A DNA stretch of 64,000 nucleotides, taken from Actinoplanes utahensis (GTDB lineage Bacteria > Actinomycetota > Actinomycetes > Mycobacteriales > Micromonosporaceae). Where the stretch lies: the NCBI RefSeq assembly GCF_016862455.1, contig NZ_BOMZ01000015.1, positions 124,001-188,000 on the forward strand, written 5' to 3'. Below are positions 41,180 to 49,423 of this stretch, piece by piece; position 1 is the stretch's first letter; each line of letters begins with the position of its first letter. The translations under genes and the position numbers were made by a program. The notes beneath the pieces are model-generated. The model worked only from the letters and a program-made list of their open reading frames with translations, had not been told where the DNA came from and searched no databases.

Positions 41180-41542
41180 ATGACACAGCCGCACGATCCC
41201 CGGGGCAACCTGGTGCGGCCGTACGCGGTCACCCGCGGCCGGACCGAACCGATCCGGGACATCCCGATCGAGGCGGTTCTGCTCGCCAGCCCGGCGGCCG
41301 TGCAGGAAGCGCGATTCGCCGGGCACGACAAGTACCGCATCGCCGCGCTGTGTGAGCCGAAGGCACTATCGCTCGCCGAGATCGCGGCGTTGACCCGGCT
41401 GCCCCTCGGGGTGGCCCGGGTGCTCGTCGCCGACATGGTCGCCGACGGGTTGCTTCAGCTGCACAGTGCCGCTCCCCGGACCGGGTTCACGGAGCGGATG
41501 GACCTGCTGGGAAGGGTGTTGGGTGGACTTCGCAACCTCTGA
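41180..41542 (+). CDS. cvnC: DUF742 protein CvnC
   Basis: The start chosen is ATG 41180 (MTQPHDPRGNLVRPYAVTRG), giving 120 residues; upstream frame is shadow. DUF742 proteins have a winged-helix-like core; here LSLAEIAALTRLPLGVARVL and VADMVADGLLQLH. Their exact role in the conservon is unknown. The 3' end overlaps cvnD by 20 bases. Confidence 0.92.
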   Translation: MTQPHDPRGNLVRPYAVTRGRTEPIRDIPIEAVLLASPAAVQEARFAGHDKYRIAALCEPKALSLAEIAALTRLPLGVARVLVADMVADGLLQLHSAAPRTGFTERMDLLGRVLGGLRNL

Positions 41543-42134
41543 GCGGACGCGGGCGCACCCCGCTGAGATCACCTCCGCGAAGATCGTCGTCGCGGGTGGT
41601 TTCGGCGTGGGCAAGACGACCCTCGTCGGTGCGGTCTCCGAGATCGAGCCGCTCACCACCGAGGCGGTGATGACCGTGGCCGGGGCCGGCGTCGACGACG
41701 CGTCGAAGGTGCCGGGCAAGGAGAGCACCACTGTCGCGATGGACTTCGGCCGGATCACCATGGCCGAGGATCTGATCCTCTACCTGTTCGGGACCCCGGG
41801 GCAGACCCGGTTCTGGTTCATGTGGGACGAGCTGATCCGGGGGGCGGTCGGTGCGGCGGTCCTGGTCGACACCCGGCGGCTCAGTGACGCGTTCGCGCCG
41901 CTCGACTACTTCGAGAACCGGCATCTGCCGTACCTGGTCGCGGTCAACTGCTTCGACGGCGCGCCCCGCTACGAGCCGGAGGAGGTCCGGGAGGCGCTCG
42001 CCATCCCGGCGCGGGTGCCGCTGCTGATGTGCGACGCCCGGCACCGCGATTCGGTGAAGGCCGTGCTGATCGGGGTGGTCGAGCACGCGATGGCCACCCT
42101 GGTGGCCGAGCACGAGCAGGCGGCGCCGGTCTAG
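41523..42134 (+). CDS. cvnD: Conservon small GTPase CvnD
   Basis: This Ras/MglA-like GTPase of the conservon has 203 residues from GTG 41523. G1 is GGFGVGKTT at 25-33, the switch/G3 region reads LFGTPGQTRFWFMW (GTPGQ instead of DxxGQ), and the G4-like motif is NCFD in place of NKxD, both usual for CvnD. It overlaps cvnC by 20 bases. It likely docks with CvnB and CvnA at the membrane. Confidence 0.93.
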   Translation: MDFATSERTRAHPAEITSAKIVVAGGFGVGKTTLVGAVSEIEPLTTEAVMTVAGAGVDDASKVPGKESTTVAMDFGRITMAEDLILYLFGTPGQTRFWFMWDELIRGAVGAAVLVDTRRLSDAFAPLDYFENRHLPYLVAVNCFDGAPRYEPEEVREALAIPARVPLLMCDARHRDSVKAVLIGVVEHAMATLVAEHEQAAPV

Positions 42135-42179
42135 ACCCGGAACGGGGTGTGGATCCCGGCCGCCAGGTGCGCCCGGGAC

Positions 42180-43334
42180 TCACCCACCCTGGACCGGGAT
42201 GCGGTAACCCCGTTTCACCACGGTCTGGATGACGTTGGGGATGGCCAGGCCCGCCCGCAGGCGGGCCACCGCCATCTCCACCGCGTGCTCGTCGGCGCCG
42301 CGGGGCAGAGCCTGGAGGAGGGCGGCCCGGGAGAGGACCCGGCCGGGTGCGTTCGCCAGGGCCCGCAGCACCGCCATCGGGGCGGGCGCCAGCGGGCGCA
42401 ACACCCCGTCCACCTCGGCGGCATGGCCGCGGAGGGTCAGCGAATGCCCGGCGACCTTGAGGGTCACGGCCCGCTTGGGGAGCTCTTCCACGATGGTACG
42501 GACCAGCGCGCTCAACCGGGCCCGTCCCGGCGTCACCACCGGCACCCCGTGCCCGCGCAGCGGAGCCGAGGTGACCGGCCCGACGCAGGCGGCCATGACG
42601 TCGGCCCGGAGCGCGTCCAGCAGCGCGTCGGTGCCCGTGCCGGCGGCCCGGATCAGGGCCTGGACGGCGGCGGCCGAGGTGAACGTGACGGTGTCGACGA
42701 GCCGGGCGACGACCAGGTCGACCAGCCGGTGCAGCGGCGCCGGGTCGGTGGGCGGCGCCCAGCGGTAGACCGGCAGCTCGATGACCCGGGCGCCGGCCGA
42801 CTCCAGCGCCTCGGTGTACTCCGGCTGGCTCTCCCCGTGCAGCTGCATCGCGACGGTCCGGCCGGTCAGGCCACGGGTGAGGAGGTGCTCCATCACCTCC
42901 TCGAAACCCTCGCCCTCCGGGGACCACTGGTCGGACAGGCCGGCGGCGTGGACGGCGGCGCGCGCCTTCGGGCCGCGGGCCACCAGATGGCTGCGGGACA
43001 GGACCGCGCGCAGCGGCTCGGCCAGGCCCCAGCCCTCCGCCGCCTCCAGCCAGCCGCGCATGCCGATGCCGGTGTTGACGAGCACGATGTCGGGGGGAGT
43101 GTCGAGGCAGGCCCGGGTCGCGGCGCGCAACTCGGCGTCGTCGGAGATGGGGACGATGCGCAGGGCGGGGGCCAGCACCACGCGGGCGCCACGCGCCTCC
43201 AGGAGGGTGGCCAGCTCGTCGTTGCGGCGGTCGGCGGTCACCCCGACGGTGTAACCGGAGAGCGCCGCGGCCGGCGCCGCGAGGGCGGCAGGCGTCAGCA
43301 GCGCCCGGCGGGCACCCGGGGTCCGCTCGATCAT
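42180..43334 (-). CDS. Uroporphyrinogen-III synthase fused to a winged-helix DNA-binding domain
   Basis: The start chosen is ATG 43334 (MIERTPGARRALLTP), giving 384 residues; the open frame upstream is unlike the family. Residues 20-270 form the HemD fold (GYTVGVTADRRNDELATLLE, VTFTSAAAVQALI). Residues 285-384 form an OmpR-type winged helix (LPKRAVTLKVAGHSLTLRGH, VEMAVARLRAGL, VIQTVVKRGYRIP). Relatives such as the M. tuberculosis Rv0260c type lie near nitrate or nitrite genes and may be regulators rather than enzymes. It is convergent with cvnD. Confidence 0.9.
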   Translation of the reverse strand: MIERTPGARRALLTPAALAAPAAALSGYTVGVTADRRNDELATLLEARGARVVLAPALRIVPISDDAELRAATRACLDTPPDIVLVNTGIGMRGWLEAAEGWGLAEPLRAVLSRSHLVARGPKARAAVHAAGLSDQWSPEGEGFEEVMEHLLTRGLTGRTVAMQLHGESQPEYTEALESAGARVIELPVYRWAPPTDPAPLHRLVDLVVARLVDTVTFTSAAAVQALIRAAGTGTDALLDALRADVMAACVGPVTSAPLRGHGVPVVTPGRARLSALVRTIVEELPKRAVTLKVAGHSLTLRGHAAEVDGVLRPLAPAPMAVLRALANAPGRVLSRAALLQALPRGADEHAVEMAVARLRAGLAIPNVIQTVVKRGYRIPVQGG

Positions 43335-43874
43335 CCGATCCCCGGGTCGGCGAGGAGCCCCTGGCGGAGAGATGTCCCCTGGTCCAGGGCGCTGCGGCCG
43401 AGAAGTCGCGGCGTGGCCGAACGGTCCACCGAAGGGCACGCTCGAAGCCCGCCGTCCTCAGCGTCGACCCGCTCCCATGTCACGCCTGCGGTCATCGCCG
43501 TGCCTCCGTCCGGGGCACGCCGCGACTCCTCCTCGCCGAGCCGGAACCCGGCTCGGCGAACATCGTCAGGTCCGTCCTCAACCCTGACGATGGTCTCTCC
43601 ATGGTGCGCCCGCGAAGGCGGCGTCGGTCGATGCCGGGCCGCTTCGTCAGGGGAACCGCACCGTTGGCCATGCATCGAAGCGTGCCGTGGGGGAATTTCG
43701 GTGAAGCGTCCCGTTTGTTTCAAGCCTGCTAAGTCAGGCAGAGTGGGTTGTGCCACCCGCTTCGGGCGTGTCCACGTCGCGGAGTATGCTTGCCGTGCAA
43801 AGGGTTCCACCAGGGCTGAGCGTCTGCAACCAGGATGCTCGCCGGTTCCGTGGTGCCCGTAAGTACCACCTGTT

Positions 43875-43904
43875 TTGACCACGCGCTGCGCAGCCGGGTA
43901 TTGT
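43875..43904 (+). promoter_or_regulatory. Promoter of rplM-rpsI
   Basis: TTGACC (43875-43880) and TATTGT (43899-43904) are 18 bp apart. This is the best sigma-70 type match in the window and lies about 110 bases before the rplM start. Confidence 0.6.
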
Positions 43905-44016
43905 TGCCTGCTGTTGTGCGACTGTTGCGAGTGGTCCCTGTGCGGGGTCGCTTGACGCATCTTCCTCGATGCGACCAGTGCGCGCCCCCAGACCGACGAC
44001 GAGACAAGGTAATTCT
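43905..44016 (+). promoter_or_regulatory. Leader of the rplM mRNA
   Basis: The roughly 105-nt leader contains a nested hairpin: CGCATC/GATGCG (43956-43961 with 43968-43973), inside a possible GGTCGC/GCGACC pairing. L13 leaders control rplM in Firmicutes; whether this one does is not known. Confidence 0.35.
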
Positions 44017-44460
44017 GTGCGTACGTACAGCCCGAAGCCGGGTGAGATCGAGCGTCAGTGGCACATTATCGACGCTTCTGACGTCGTTCTGGGCCGCCTG
44101 GCTACCCACACCGCGACGCTGCTGCGCGGTAAGCACAAGCCGACGTTCGCCCCGCACGTCGACTGCGGCGACTTCGTTGTGATCATCAACGCCGGCAAGG
44201 TCGCTCTGACCGGCAACAAGCGCCAGACCAAGGTCGCCTACCGCCACTCGGGCTACCCGGGTGGTCTGAAGCAGGTCGGCTACGAGGAGCTGCTCACCAA
44301 GCGGCCGGAGAAGGCGATCGAGCTCGCTGTCAAGGGCATGCTCCCGCACAACAAGCTCGCGCGGCAGATCCTCAAGAAGCTGAAGGTCTACCCGGGCGCT
44401 GAGCACCCGCACGCCGCTCAGCAGCCCCAGCCGTTCGAAATCAAGCAGATCGCGCAGTGA
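44017..44460 (+). CDS. rplM: 50S ribosomal protein L13
   Basis: L13 is an early-assembly 50S protein. The start chosen is GTG 44017 ([20 protein letters not shown]) after ACAAGG, giving 147 residues. [20 protein letters not shown] and the C-terminal [20 protein letters not shown] are family motifs. rpsI follows as usual. Confidence 0.98.
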   Translation: MRTYSPKPGEIERQWHIIDASDVVLGRLATHTATLLRGKHKPTFAPHVDCGDFVVIINAGKVALTGNKRQTKVAYRHSGYPGGLKQVGYEELLTKRPEKAIELAVKGMLPHNKLARQILKKLKVYPGAEHPHAAQQPQPFEIKQIAQ

Positions 44461-44480
44461 GCGCGGGAGAAGGCAGCAGC

Positions 44481-45005
44481 ATGACCGACATCACCGAGCC
44501 CGAGGCCGTTGAGACCGTCGAGGCCGTTGAGACCGTCGAGACCGTCGAAGAGCCCGCCGAGACGGTGGTCGTCGTCGAGGCTGCCGCGCCGGCCCCGGTG
44601 CGCGCCCTGCGTCCCGGTGACCGTCCGGTCCAGACCGTCGGCCGCCGCAAGGAGGCCATCGTCCGGGTGCGCCTCATCCCCGGCACCGGCAAGATCACCT
44701 GCAACGGCCGTGACCTGGAGAACTACTTCCCCAGCAAGGTCAACCAGCAGCTCATCCGCGAGCCGCTGGTGACCGCCGAGCGGGCCGAGCAGTTCGACGT
44801 CATCGCGAACCTGCGTGGCGGCGGCATCACCGGCCAGGCCGGCGCCCTGCGTCTCGCCATCGCGCGTGCGCTCATCGCCGTCGAGCCCGACGACCGTCCG
44901 GCCCTGAAGAAGGCCGGCTTCCTGACCCGTGACGCCCGCGTCAAGGAGAGCAAGAAGTACGGTCTCAAGAAGGCCCGTAAGGCTCCGCAGTACTCGAAGC
45001 GCTGA
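44481..45005 (+). CDS. rpsI: 30S ribosomal protein S9
   Basis: S9 reaches the P-site tRNA with its basic C-terminal tail ([12 protein letters not shown]). The start chosen is ATG 44481, seven bases after GAGAAGG; a GTG at 44457 overlapping the rplM stop is the alternative. It has 174 residues against about 130 in E. coli, because of an acidic Val/Glu/Thr repeat extension ([15 protein letters not shown]) and an Ala/Pro linker. The core begins near [16 protein letters not shown]. Confidence 0.97.
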   Translation: MTDITEPEAVETVEAVETVETVEEPAETVVVVEAAAPAPVRALRPGDRPVQTVGRRKEAIVRVRLIPGTGKITCNGRDLENYFPSKVNQQLIREPLVTAERAEQFDVIANLRGGGITGQAGALRLAIARALIAVEPDDRPALKKAGFLTRDARVKESKKYGLKKARKAPQYSKR

Positions 45006-45022
45006 TCCTGCGCGTCGTCTGA

Positions 45023-45071
45023 ATCGACGGCCGAGCACATCCCCCGGCTGGGGATCTGCTCGGCCGTCGAT
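45023..45071 (+). terminator. Terminator after rpsI
   Basis: A 15-bp perfect outer stem (45023-45037 with 45057-45071) continues, after one mismatch, into a further 6-pair inner stem. It is followed by GTTTC. It lies 17 bases after the rpsI stop. Confidence 0.85.
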
Positions 45072-45174
45072 GTTTCACCCCCACTCCCTCCCCAACTAGC
45101 CGTTCCGGTACTCCTGGACCAGCCGATCGCTGAGGCAGGCTGGAGGCCACGTATACCGGCGAAAGGAAGCCGCC

Positions 45175-46527
45175 ATGGGGCGACTCTTCGGCACGGACGG
45201 CGTTCGCGGCCTCGCGAACGGCGATCTGCTCACCCCTGAACTGGCCCTCTCGGTCGCAGTCGCGGCCGCGCGGGTGCTCGTCGAGACCGACAGCAGCCAC
45301 CCGCCGCTCGCGATCGTGGGGCGCGACCCCCGGGCCAGCGGCGAGATGCTGGAAGCGGCGGTCGTCGCGGGTCTCACCAGTGCGGGGGCCAACGTGGTAC
45401 GGGTCGGTGTGCTCCCCACGCCGGCGGTCGCGTACCTCGTCGGGCAGACCCGTGCCGACCTGGGTGTGATGCTGTCGGCGTCGCACAACCCCATGCCGGA
45501 CAACGGCATCAAGCTGTTCGCGGCCGGCGGCACGAAGCTTCCCGACGAGCTCGAGGAGCGCATCGAGAAGGCGGTCGAGGACGGGCACGGGCTGATCGGC
45601 CGGCCCACCGGCGCCGGGATCGGCCGGGTCAACGATCTGCTCGACGGCGCGGAGCACTACATCCAGCACCTCATCGGGTCGCTCCCGCACCGCCTCGACG
45701 GCATCAAGGTCGTGGTGGACTGCGCGAACGGGGCGGCCAGCGAGGTCGGCCCGGTGGCCTACCGGGAGGCCGGCGCCGAGGTCATCGCCATCCACGCCGA
45801 CCCGGACGGCCTCAACATCAACGAAGAGTGCGGCTCCACGCACCTCGACAAGGTCATCGAGGCCGTGCTGCGCGAGGGCGCCGACCTGGGCCTGGCCCAC
45901 GACGGCGACGCCGACCGCTGCCTGGCCGTCACCGCCTCCGGCGAGGTCGTCGACGGTGACCAGATCATGGCGATCCTGGCGCTGGCCATGCGCGACAACG
46001 GCACCCTCACCGACGACACCCTGGTCGCCACCGTGATGAGCAACCTGGGCCTGCGGATCGCGATGAAGCAGTCCGGCATCACGCTGCTGGAGACCAAGGT
46101 CGGCGACCGGTACGTGCTGGAGGAACTGTCCAGCGGCGGCCTCGCCCTCGGTGGCGAGCAGAGCGGCCACATCGTGATGCCGGCCTTCGCCACCACCGGC
46201 GACGGTGTGCTGACCGGCCTGCACCTGATGGCGCAGATCGCGGCGAGCGGCAAGTCGCTCGCCGATCTCGCCGCCGTCGTGCACAAGCTGCCGCAGGTGC
46301 TGATCAACGTGAAGGTGGGCGACCGCGACGCGGGCGCGGCCGCGCCGACCGTGCAGGCCGCCGTCGCGCTGGCCGAGAACGAGTTGGGCGAGACCGGCCG
46401 GGTGCTGCTGCGCCCGTCCGGCACCGAGCTGCTGGTCCGGGTGATGGTCGAGGCCGCCACCGAGGAGCAGGCGCGTGCCGTCGCCGAGCGGATCGCCGAC
46501 GAGGTCCGGTCGGCCAGCCCGGCCTGA
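45175..46527 (+). CDS. glmM: Phosphoglucosamine mutase
   Basis: GlmM converts glucosamine-6-phosphate to glucosamine-1-phosphate for peptidoglycan precursors. The 450 residues have the active phosphoserine loop [14 protein letters not shown] (second Ser, about 103), the metal loop DGDADRC, the sugar loop GGEQSGH and the phosphate loop RPSGTE. AAAGGAAG precedes ATG 45175. glmS, the previous step, lies nearby but is separated by the MmpS-like gene. Confidence 0.98.
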   Translation: MGRLFGTDGVRGLANGDLLTPELALSVAVAAARVLVETDSSHPPLAIVGRDPRASGEMLEAAVVAGLTSAGANVVRVGVLPTPAVAYLVGQTRADLGVMLSASHNPMPDNGIKLFAAGGTKLPDELEERIEKAVEDGHGLIGRPTGAGIGRVNDLLDGAEHYIQHLIGSLPHRLDGIKVVVDCANGAASEVGPVAYREAGAEVIAIHADPDGLNINEECGSTHLDKVIEAVLREGADLGLAHDGDADRCLAVTASGEVVDGDQIMAILALAMRDNGTLTDDTLVATVMSNLGLRIAMKQSGITLLETKVGDRYVLEELSSGGLALGGEQSGHIVMPAFATTGDGVLTGLHLMAQIAASGKSLADLAAVVHKLPQVLINVKVGDRDAGAAAPTVQAAVALAENELGETGRVLLRPSGTELLVRVMVEAATEEQARAVAERIADEVRSASPA

Positions 46528-46535
46528 TGTTCCGC

Positions 46536-46575
46536 TGACGGAGGGGCCGGTCCTGGTGGACCGGCCCCTCCGTCA
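46536..46575. terminator. Bidirectional terminator between glmM and the MmpS-like gene
   Basis: A perfect 18-bp stem (46536-46553 with 46558-46575) with a TGGT loop lies between two convergent genes. Its right arm includes the stop codon of the minus-strand gene (46573-46575). Confidence 0.85.
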
Positions 46576-47253
46576 TGGGAGGAAGACGTTGTAGCAGTTG
46601 GCGGTGGCGATCTCGCCCTCGGCGGTCTGCTCGGCGACCTCCTTGCCGTTGACCGAGGCGCGGCAGGTGACGCTGCCGGATGTGAAGCCGGTGCGCAGGG
46701 CGACCACCGAGACCAAGGTCGGGCTCTTCATCTTCGTGGTGATCCTCCACGGCAGGTCGGCGTTGCCGACCCGTTTCGGGGTGCCGTTGAGCTTGTCGAG
46801 GTAGAGGATCTCGACCCGGCCGGTCCCGCTCACCTCGTAGGTCACCGTGATCTCCGGGCCCTCACCCAGGCCCGGGATGTTCGTGGGCAGGTCGGTGGGG
46901 AGGCCGGGCAGGTCCGGCCAGTCCGGGGCGGCGTCCGTGGGCAGGGCCGGCGTGACCGGGTTGACCAGCGGCTCGGTGAGATCCTGCGCCGCCTCGGTGG
47001 TGCGGTCCACCAAGATCTTCCCGACCACCACCACACCGCCGCAGAGCAGCAGTGAGATGGCGAGGACCAGGGCGACCAGGGGAGTGGCGCTCTTGCGCGG
47101 CAGGCGGGGCGGCGGAGGGTATCCCGGCGGCCCCGGCTGCGGATTGCCCGGCGGAGCGCTCACGGGCGGGAACTCCGAGGTCGGCGGGTATGCCGAGGAC
47201 GAATCGGGCGGCGTGTATCTCGGTGGTTGCGGCTGCCCGCTCGGATCGCTCAT
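46573..47253 (-). CDS. MmpS-like membrane-anchored protein
   Basis: The start chosen is ATG 47253 (MSDPSGQPQPPRYTPP) after GGGAGGAA, giving 226 residues. A Pro-rich cytoplasmic N-terminus (about 1-60) and one membrane helix (about 64-85) precede a Pro/Asp linker and a C-terminal beta domain (ITVTYEVSGTGRVEILYLDK, VSVVALRTGFTSGSVTCRAS). The last domain resembles the MmpS family, accessory to MmpL transporters in mycobacteria. No MmpL gene is next to it. Two cysteines in the domain could form a disulfide. Confidence 0.75.
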   Translation of the reverse strand: MSDPSGQPQPPRYTPPDSSSAYPPTSEFPPVSAPPGNPQPGPPGYPPPPRLPRKSATPLVALVLAISLLLCGGVVVVGKILVDRTTEAAQDLTEPLVNPVTPALPTDAAPDWPDLPGLPTDLPTNIPGLGEGPEITVTYEVSGTGRVEILYLDKLNGTPKRVGNADLPWRITTKMKSPTLVSVVALRTGFTSGSVTCRASVNGKEVAEQTAEGEIATANCYNVFLP

Positions 47254-47478
47254 CTCTTCCTCCCGGTGGAGCGCCCGTGAGGGCTCCGCAACCGACGGTA
47301 CGCCCGCGTCGCACCCCCGGATCACTCACCCGTACGGATGACCACCGCTGGGCGGAGTGTTCATGAACCGCTGGATGTTACGAGCGTGTGGCCTGCCGAG
47401 GCGGTCGGAGTAGCGTTCCAATCACTTTGGATGCTCATAAGGCCGCTTCTCGAGCATGACGGATGAGCGAATCTCGGT

Positions 47479-47484
47479 TAGGCT
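47479..47484 (+). promoter_or_regulatory. -10 element of glmS, leaderless arrangement
   Basis: TAGGCT ends seven bases before the glmS ATG at 47492, and no ribosome site is visible. ATGACG at 47456-47461, 17 bp upstream, is a weak -35. Confidence 0.5.
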
Positions 47485-47491
47485 GCCCCGC

Positions 47492-49375
47492 ATGTGTGGG
47501 ATCGTGGGTTATGTAGGAAGTCGCCCGGCGCTGAGCATCGTCATCGACGGGCTCCGCCGCCTCGAGTACCGCGGATACGACTCCGCGGGCGTCGCCATCA
47601 TCGACAACGCGCTCGTCCAGACCGAGAAGAAGGCGGGCAAGCTCGCCAACCTGGAGAAGGCGCTCGCCGAGCGGACCGGCGACGGCATCGAGACCGGGAC
47701 CACCGGCATCGGGCACACCCGCTGGGCCACCCACGGCGGCCCGACCGACCGCAACGCCCACCCGCACCTGTCGGCCGACGGCCGGGTCGCCGTCATCCAC
47801 AACGGCATCATCGAGAACTTCGCGAAGCTCCGCGCCGAGATCGAGGCGACCGGCGTCGAGTTCCGCAGCGACACCGACACCGAATGCGCGGCCCACCTGC
47901 TCGCCGCCGAGATGCGCGCGCTGCGCGAGTCCGGTGCCGAGGACGGCCCGGCCCTGCTCGCCGAGGGCATGCGCCGGGTGGCCAACCGCCTGGAGGGCGC
48001 CTTCACCCTGCTCGCCGTCGACGTCCAGGTGCCGAACGCGGTCGCCGCCGCCCGCCGCAACTCCCCGCTCGTGGTCGGCCGCGGCAACGGGGAGAACTTC
48101 CTCGCCAGCGACGTCTCCGCGTTCATCGAGCACACCCGGGAGGCGATCGAGCTCGGCCAGGACCAGATCGTCCTGATCACCCCGGACGCCATCGAGATCA
48201 CCGGGTTCGACGGCACCCCCGCCGCCGGCAACGAGTACCACGTCGACTGGGACCTGTCCGCCGCCGAGAAGGGCGGCTACGAGTACTTCATGCTCAAGGA
48301 GATCGCCGAGCAGCCGCAGGCCATCGCGGACACCCTGCTCGGCCGGCTCAGCGAGCGCGGCGAGATCATCCTGGACGAGGTCCGGCTCACCGACCAGGAC
48401 CTGCGGGACGTCGACAAGGTGTTCATCGTGGCGTGCGGCACGTCGTACCACGCCGGCATGGTCGCCAAGTACGCCATCGAGCACTGGGTGCGGATCCCCT
48501 GCGAGGTCGAGCTGGCCAGCGAGTTCCGCTATCGGGACCCGATCCTGGACCGCTCCACGCTGGTGATCGTGATCAGCCAGTCCGGCGAGACCATGGACAC
48601 CCTGATGGCGCTGCGGCACGCCAAGGAGCAGAAGGCCCGGGTGCTGGCCATCTGCAACTCCAACGGTTCCACCATCCCGCGCGAGTCGGACGCCGTGCTC
48701 TACACCCACGGCGGGCCGGAGATCGCGGTCGCCTCCACCAAGGCGTTCCTCACCCAGCTGGTCGCCTGCTACCTGATCGGCCTGCACCTGGCCCAGATCC
48801 GCGGCGTGATGTACGCCGACGAGGTCGCCGCCGTGGTCGAGAAGCTCCGGGCCACCCCGGACAGCCTGCGCACCCTGCTCGGCCGGATGGAGGAGGTCCG
48901 GGAACTCGGCCGCGATCTCAAGACCGCGTCGACGGTGCTGTTCATCGGCCGGCACGTCGGGTTCCCGGTGGCCCTCGAAGGCGCGCTCAAGCTCAAGGAG
49001 CTCGCCTACATGCACGCCGAGGGCTTCGCCGCCGGCGAGCTCAAGCACGGCCCGATCTCGCTGATCGAGGACGGCACCGCGGTGGTCTGCGTGGTCCCGT
49101 CGCCGGCCGGTCGCGGCGTCATGCGCGACAAGGTGGTCTCCAACATCCAGGAGGTACGGGCCCGCGGCGCCCGCACCATCGTGATCGCCGAAGAGGGCGA
49201 CGAGGACGTCCGGCAGTTCGCCGACCACCTGATCCCGGTGCCGCACACGCCCACGCTGCTCGCCCCGCTGATGACCACGGTCCCGCTGCAGATCCTCGCC
49301 TGCGAGATCGCCGCGGCCCGTGGGTACGACGTGGACCAGCCCCGCAACCTGGCCAAGTCGGTCACCGTCGAATGA
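47492..49375 (+). CDS. glmS: Glutamine-fructose-6-phosphate aminotransferase
   Basis: GlmS makes glucosamine-6-phosphate from fructose-6-phosphate and glutamine. The start chosen is ATG 47492 so that Cys2, the glutaminase nucleophile, becomes N-terminal (MCGIVGYVGSRPALS). There are 627 residues: the class II amidotransferase domain (1-230, with GHTRWATHGGPTDRNAHPH) and two SIS domains (ACGTSYHAGMVAKY, ISQSGETMDTLMALRHAK), ending PRNLAKSVTVE. Transcription may be leaderless. There is no glmS ribozyme, which is restricted to Firmicutes and relatives. Confidence 0.98.
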   Translation: MCGIVGYVGSRPALSIVIDGLRRLEYRGYDSAGVAIIDNALVQTEKKAGKLANLEKALAERTGDGIETGTTGIGHTRWATHGGPTDRNAHPHLSADGRVAVIHNGIIENFAKLRAEIEATGVEFRSDTDTECAAHLLAAEMRALRESGAEDGPALLAEGMRRVANRLEGAFTLLAVDVQVPNAVAAARRNSPLVVGRGNGENFLASDVSAFIEHTREAIELGQDQIVLITPDAIEITGFDGTPAAGNEYHVDWDLSAAEKGGYEYFMLKEIAEQPQAIADTLLGRLSERGEIILDEVRLTDQDLRDVDKVFIVACGTSYHAGMVAKYAIEHWVRIPCEVELASEFRYRDPILDRSTLVIVISQSGETMDTLMALRHAKEQKARVLAICNSNGSTIPRESDAVLYTHGGPEIAVASTKAFLTQLVACYLIGLHLAQIRGVMYADEVAAVVEKLRATPDSLRTLLGRMEEVRELGRDLKTASTVLFIGRHVGFPVALEGALKLKELAYMHAEGFAAGELKHGPISLIEDGTAVVCVVPSPAGRGVMRDKVVSNIQEVRARGARTIVIAEEGDEDVRQFADHLIPVPHTPTLLAPLMTTVPLQILACEIAAARGYDVDQPRNLAKSVTVE

Positions 49376-49383
49376 TCGAAGAC

Positions 49384-49416
49384 GTGAGCCGCCGGACGTC
49401 CGTTCCGGCGGCTCAC
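49384..49416. terminator. Terminator between glmS and the hydrolase gene
   Basis: A 13-bp perfect stem (49384-49396 with 49404-49416) with a 7-nt loop lies between two convergent genes and can serve both. Confidence 0.75.
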
Positions 49417-49423
49417 GCCGTTC

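Larger units (their letters stand above)
43335..44016. other. 682-bp gap before rplM
   Basis: No gene was recognised. The left part is the upstream region of the HemD-type gene. The right 160 bases contain the rplM promoter and leader. Between 43440 and 43870 I see only short open frames without ribosome sites. Confidence 0.55.
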
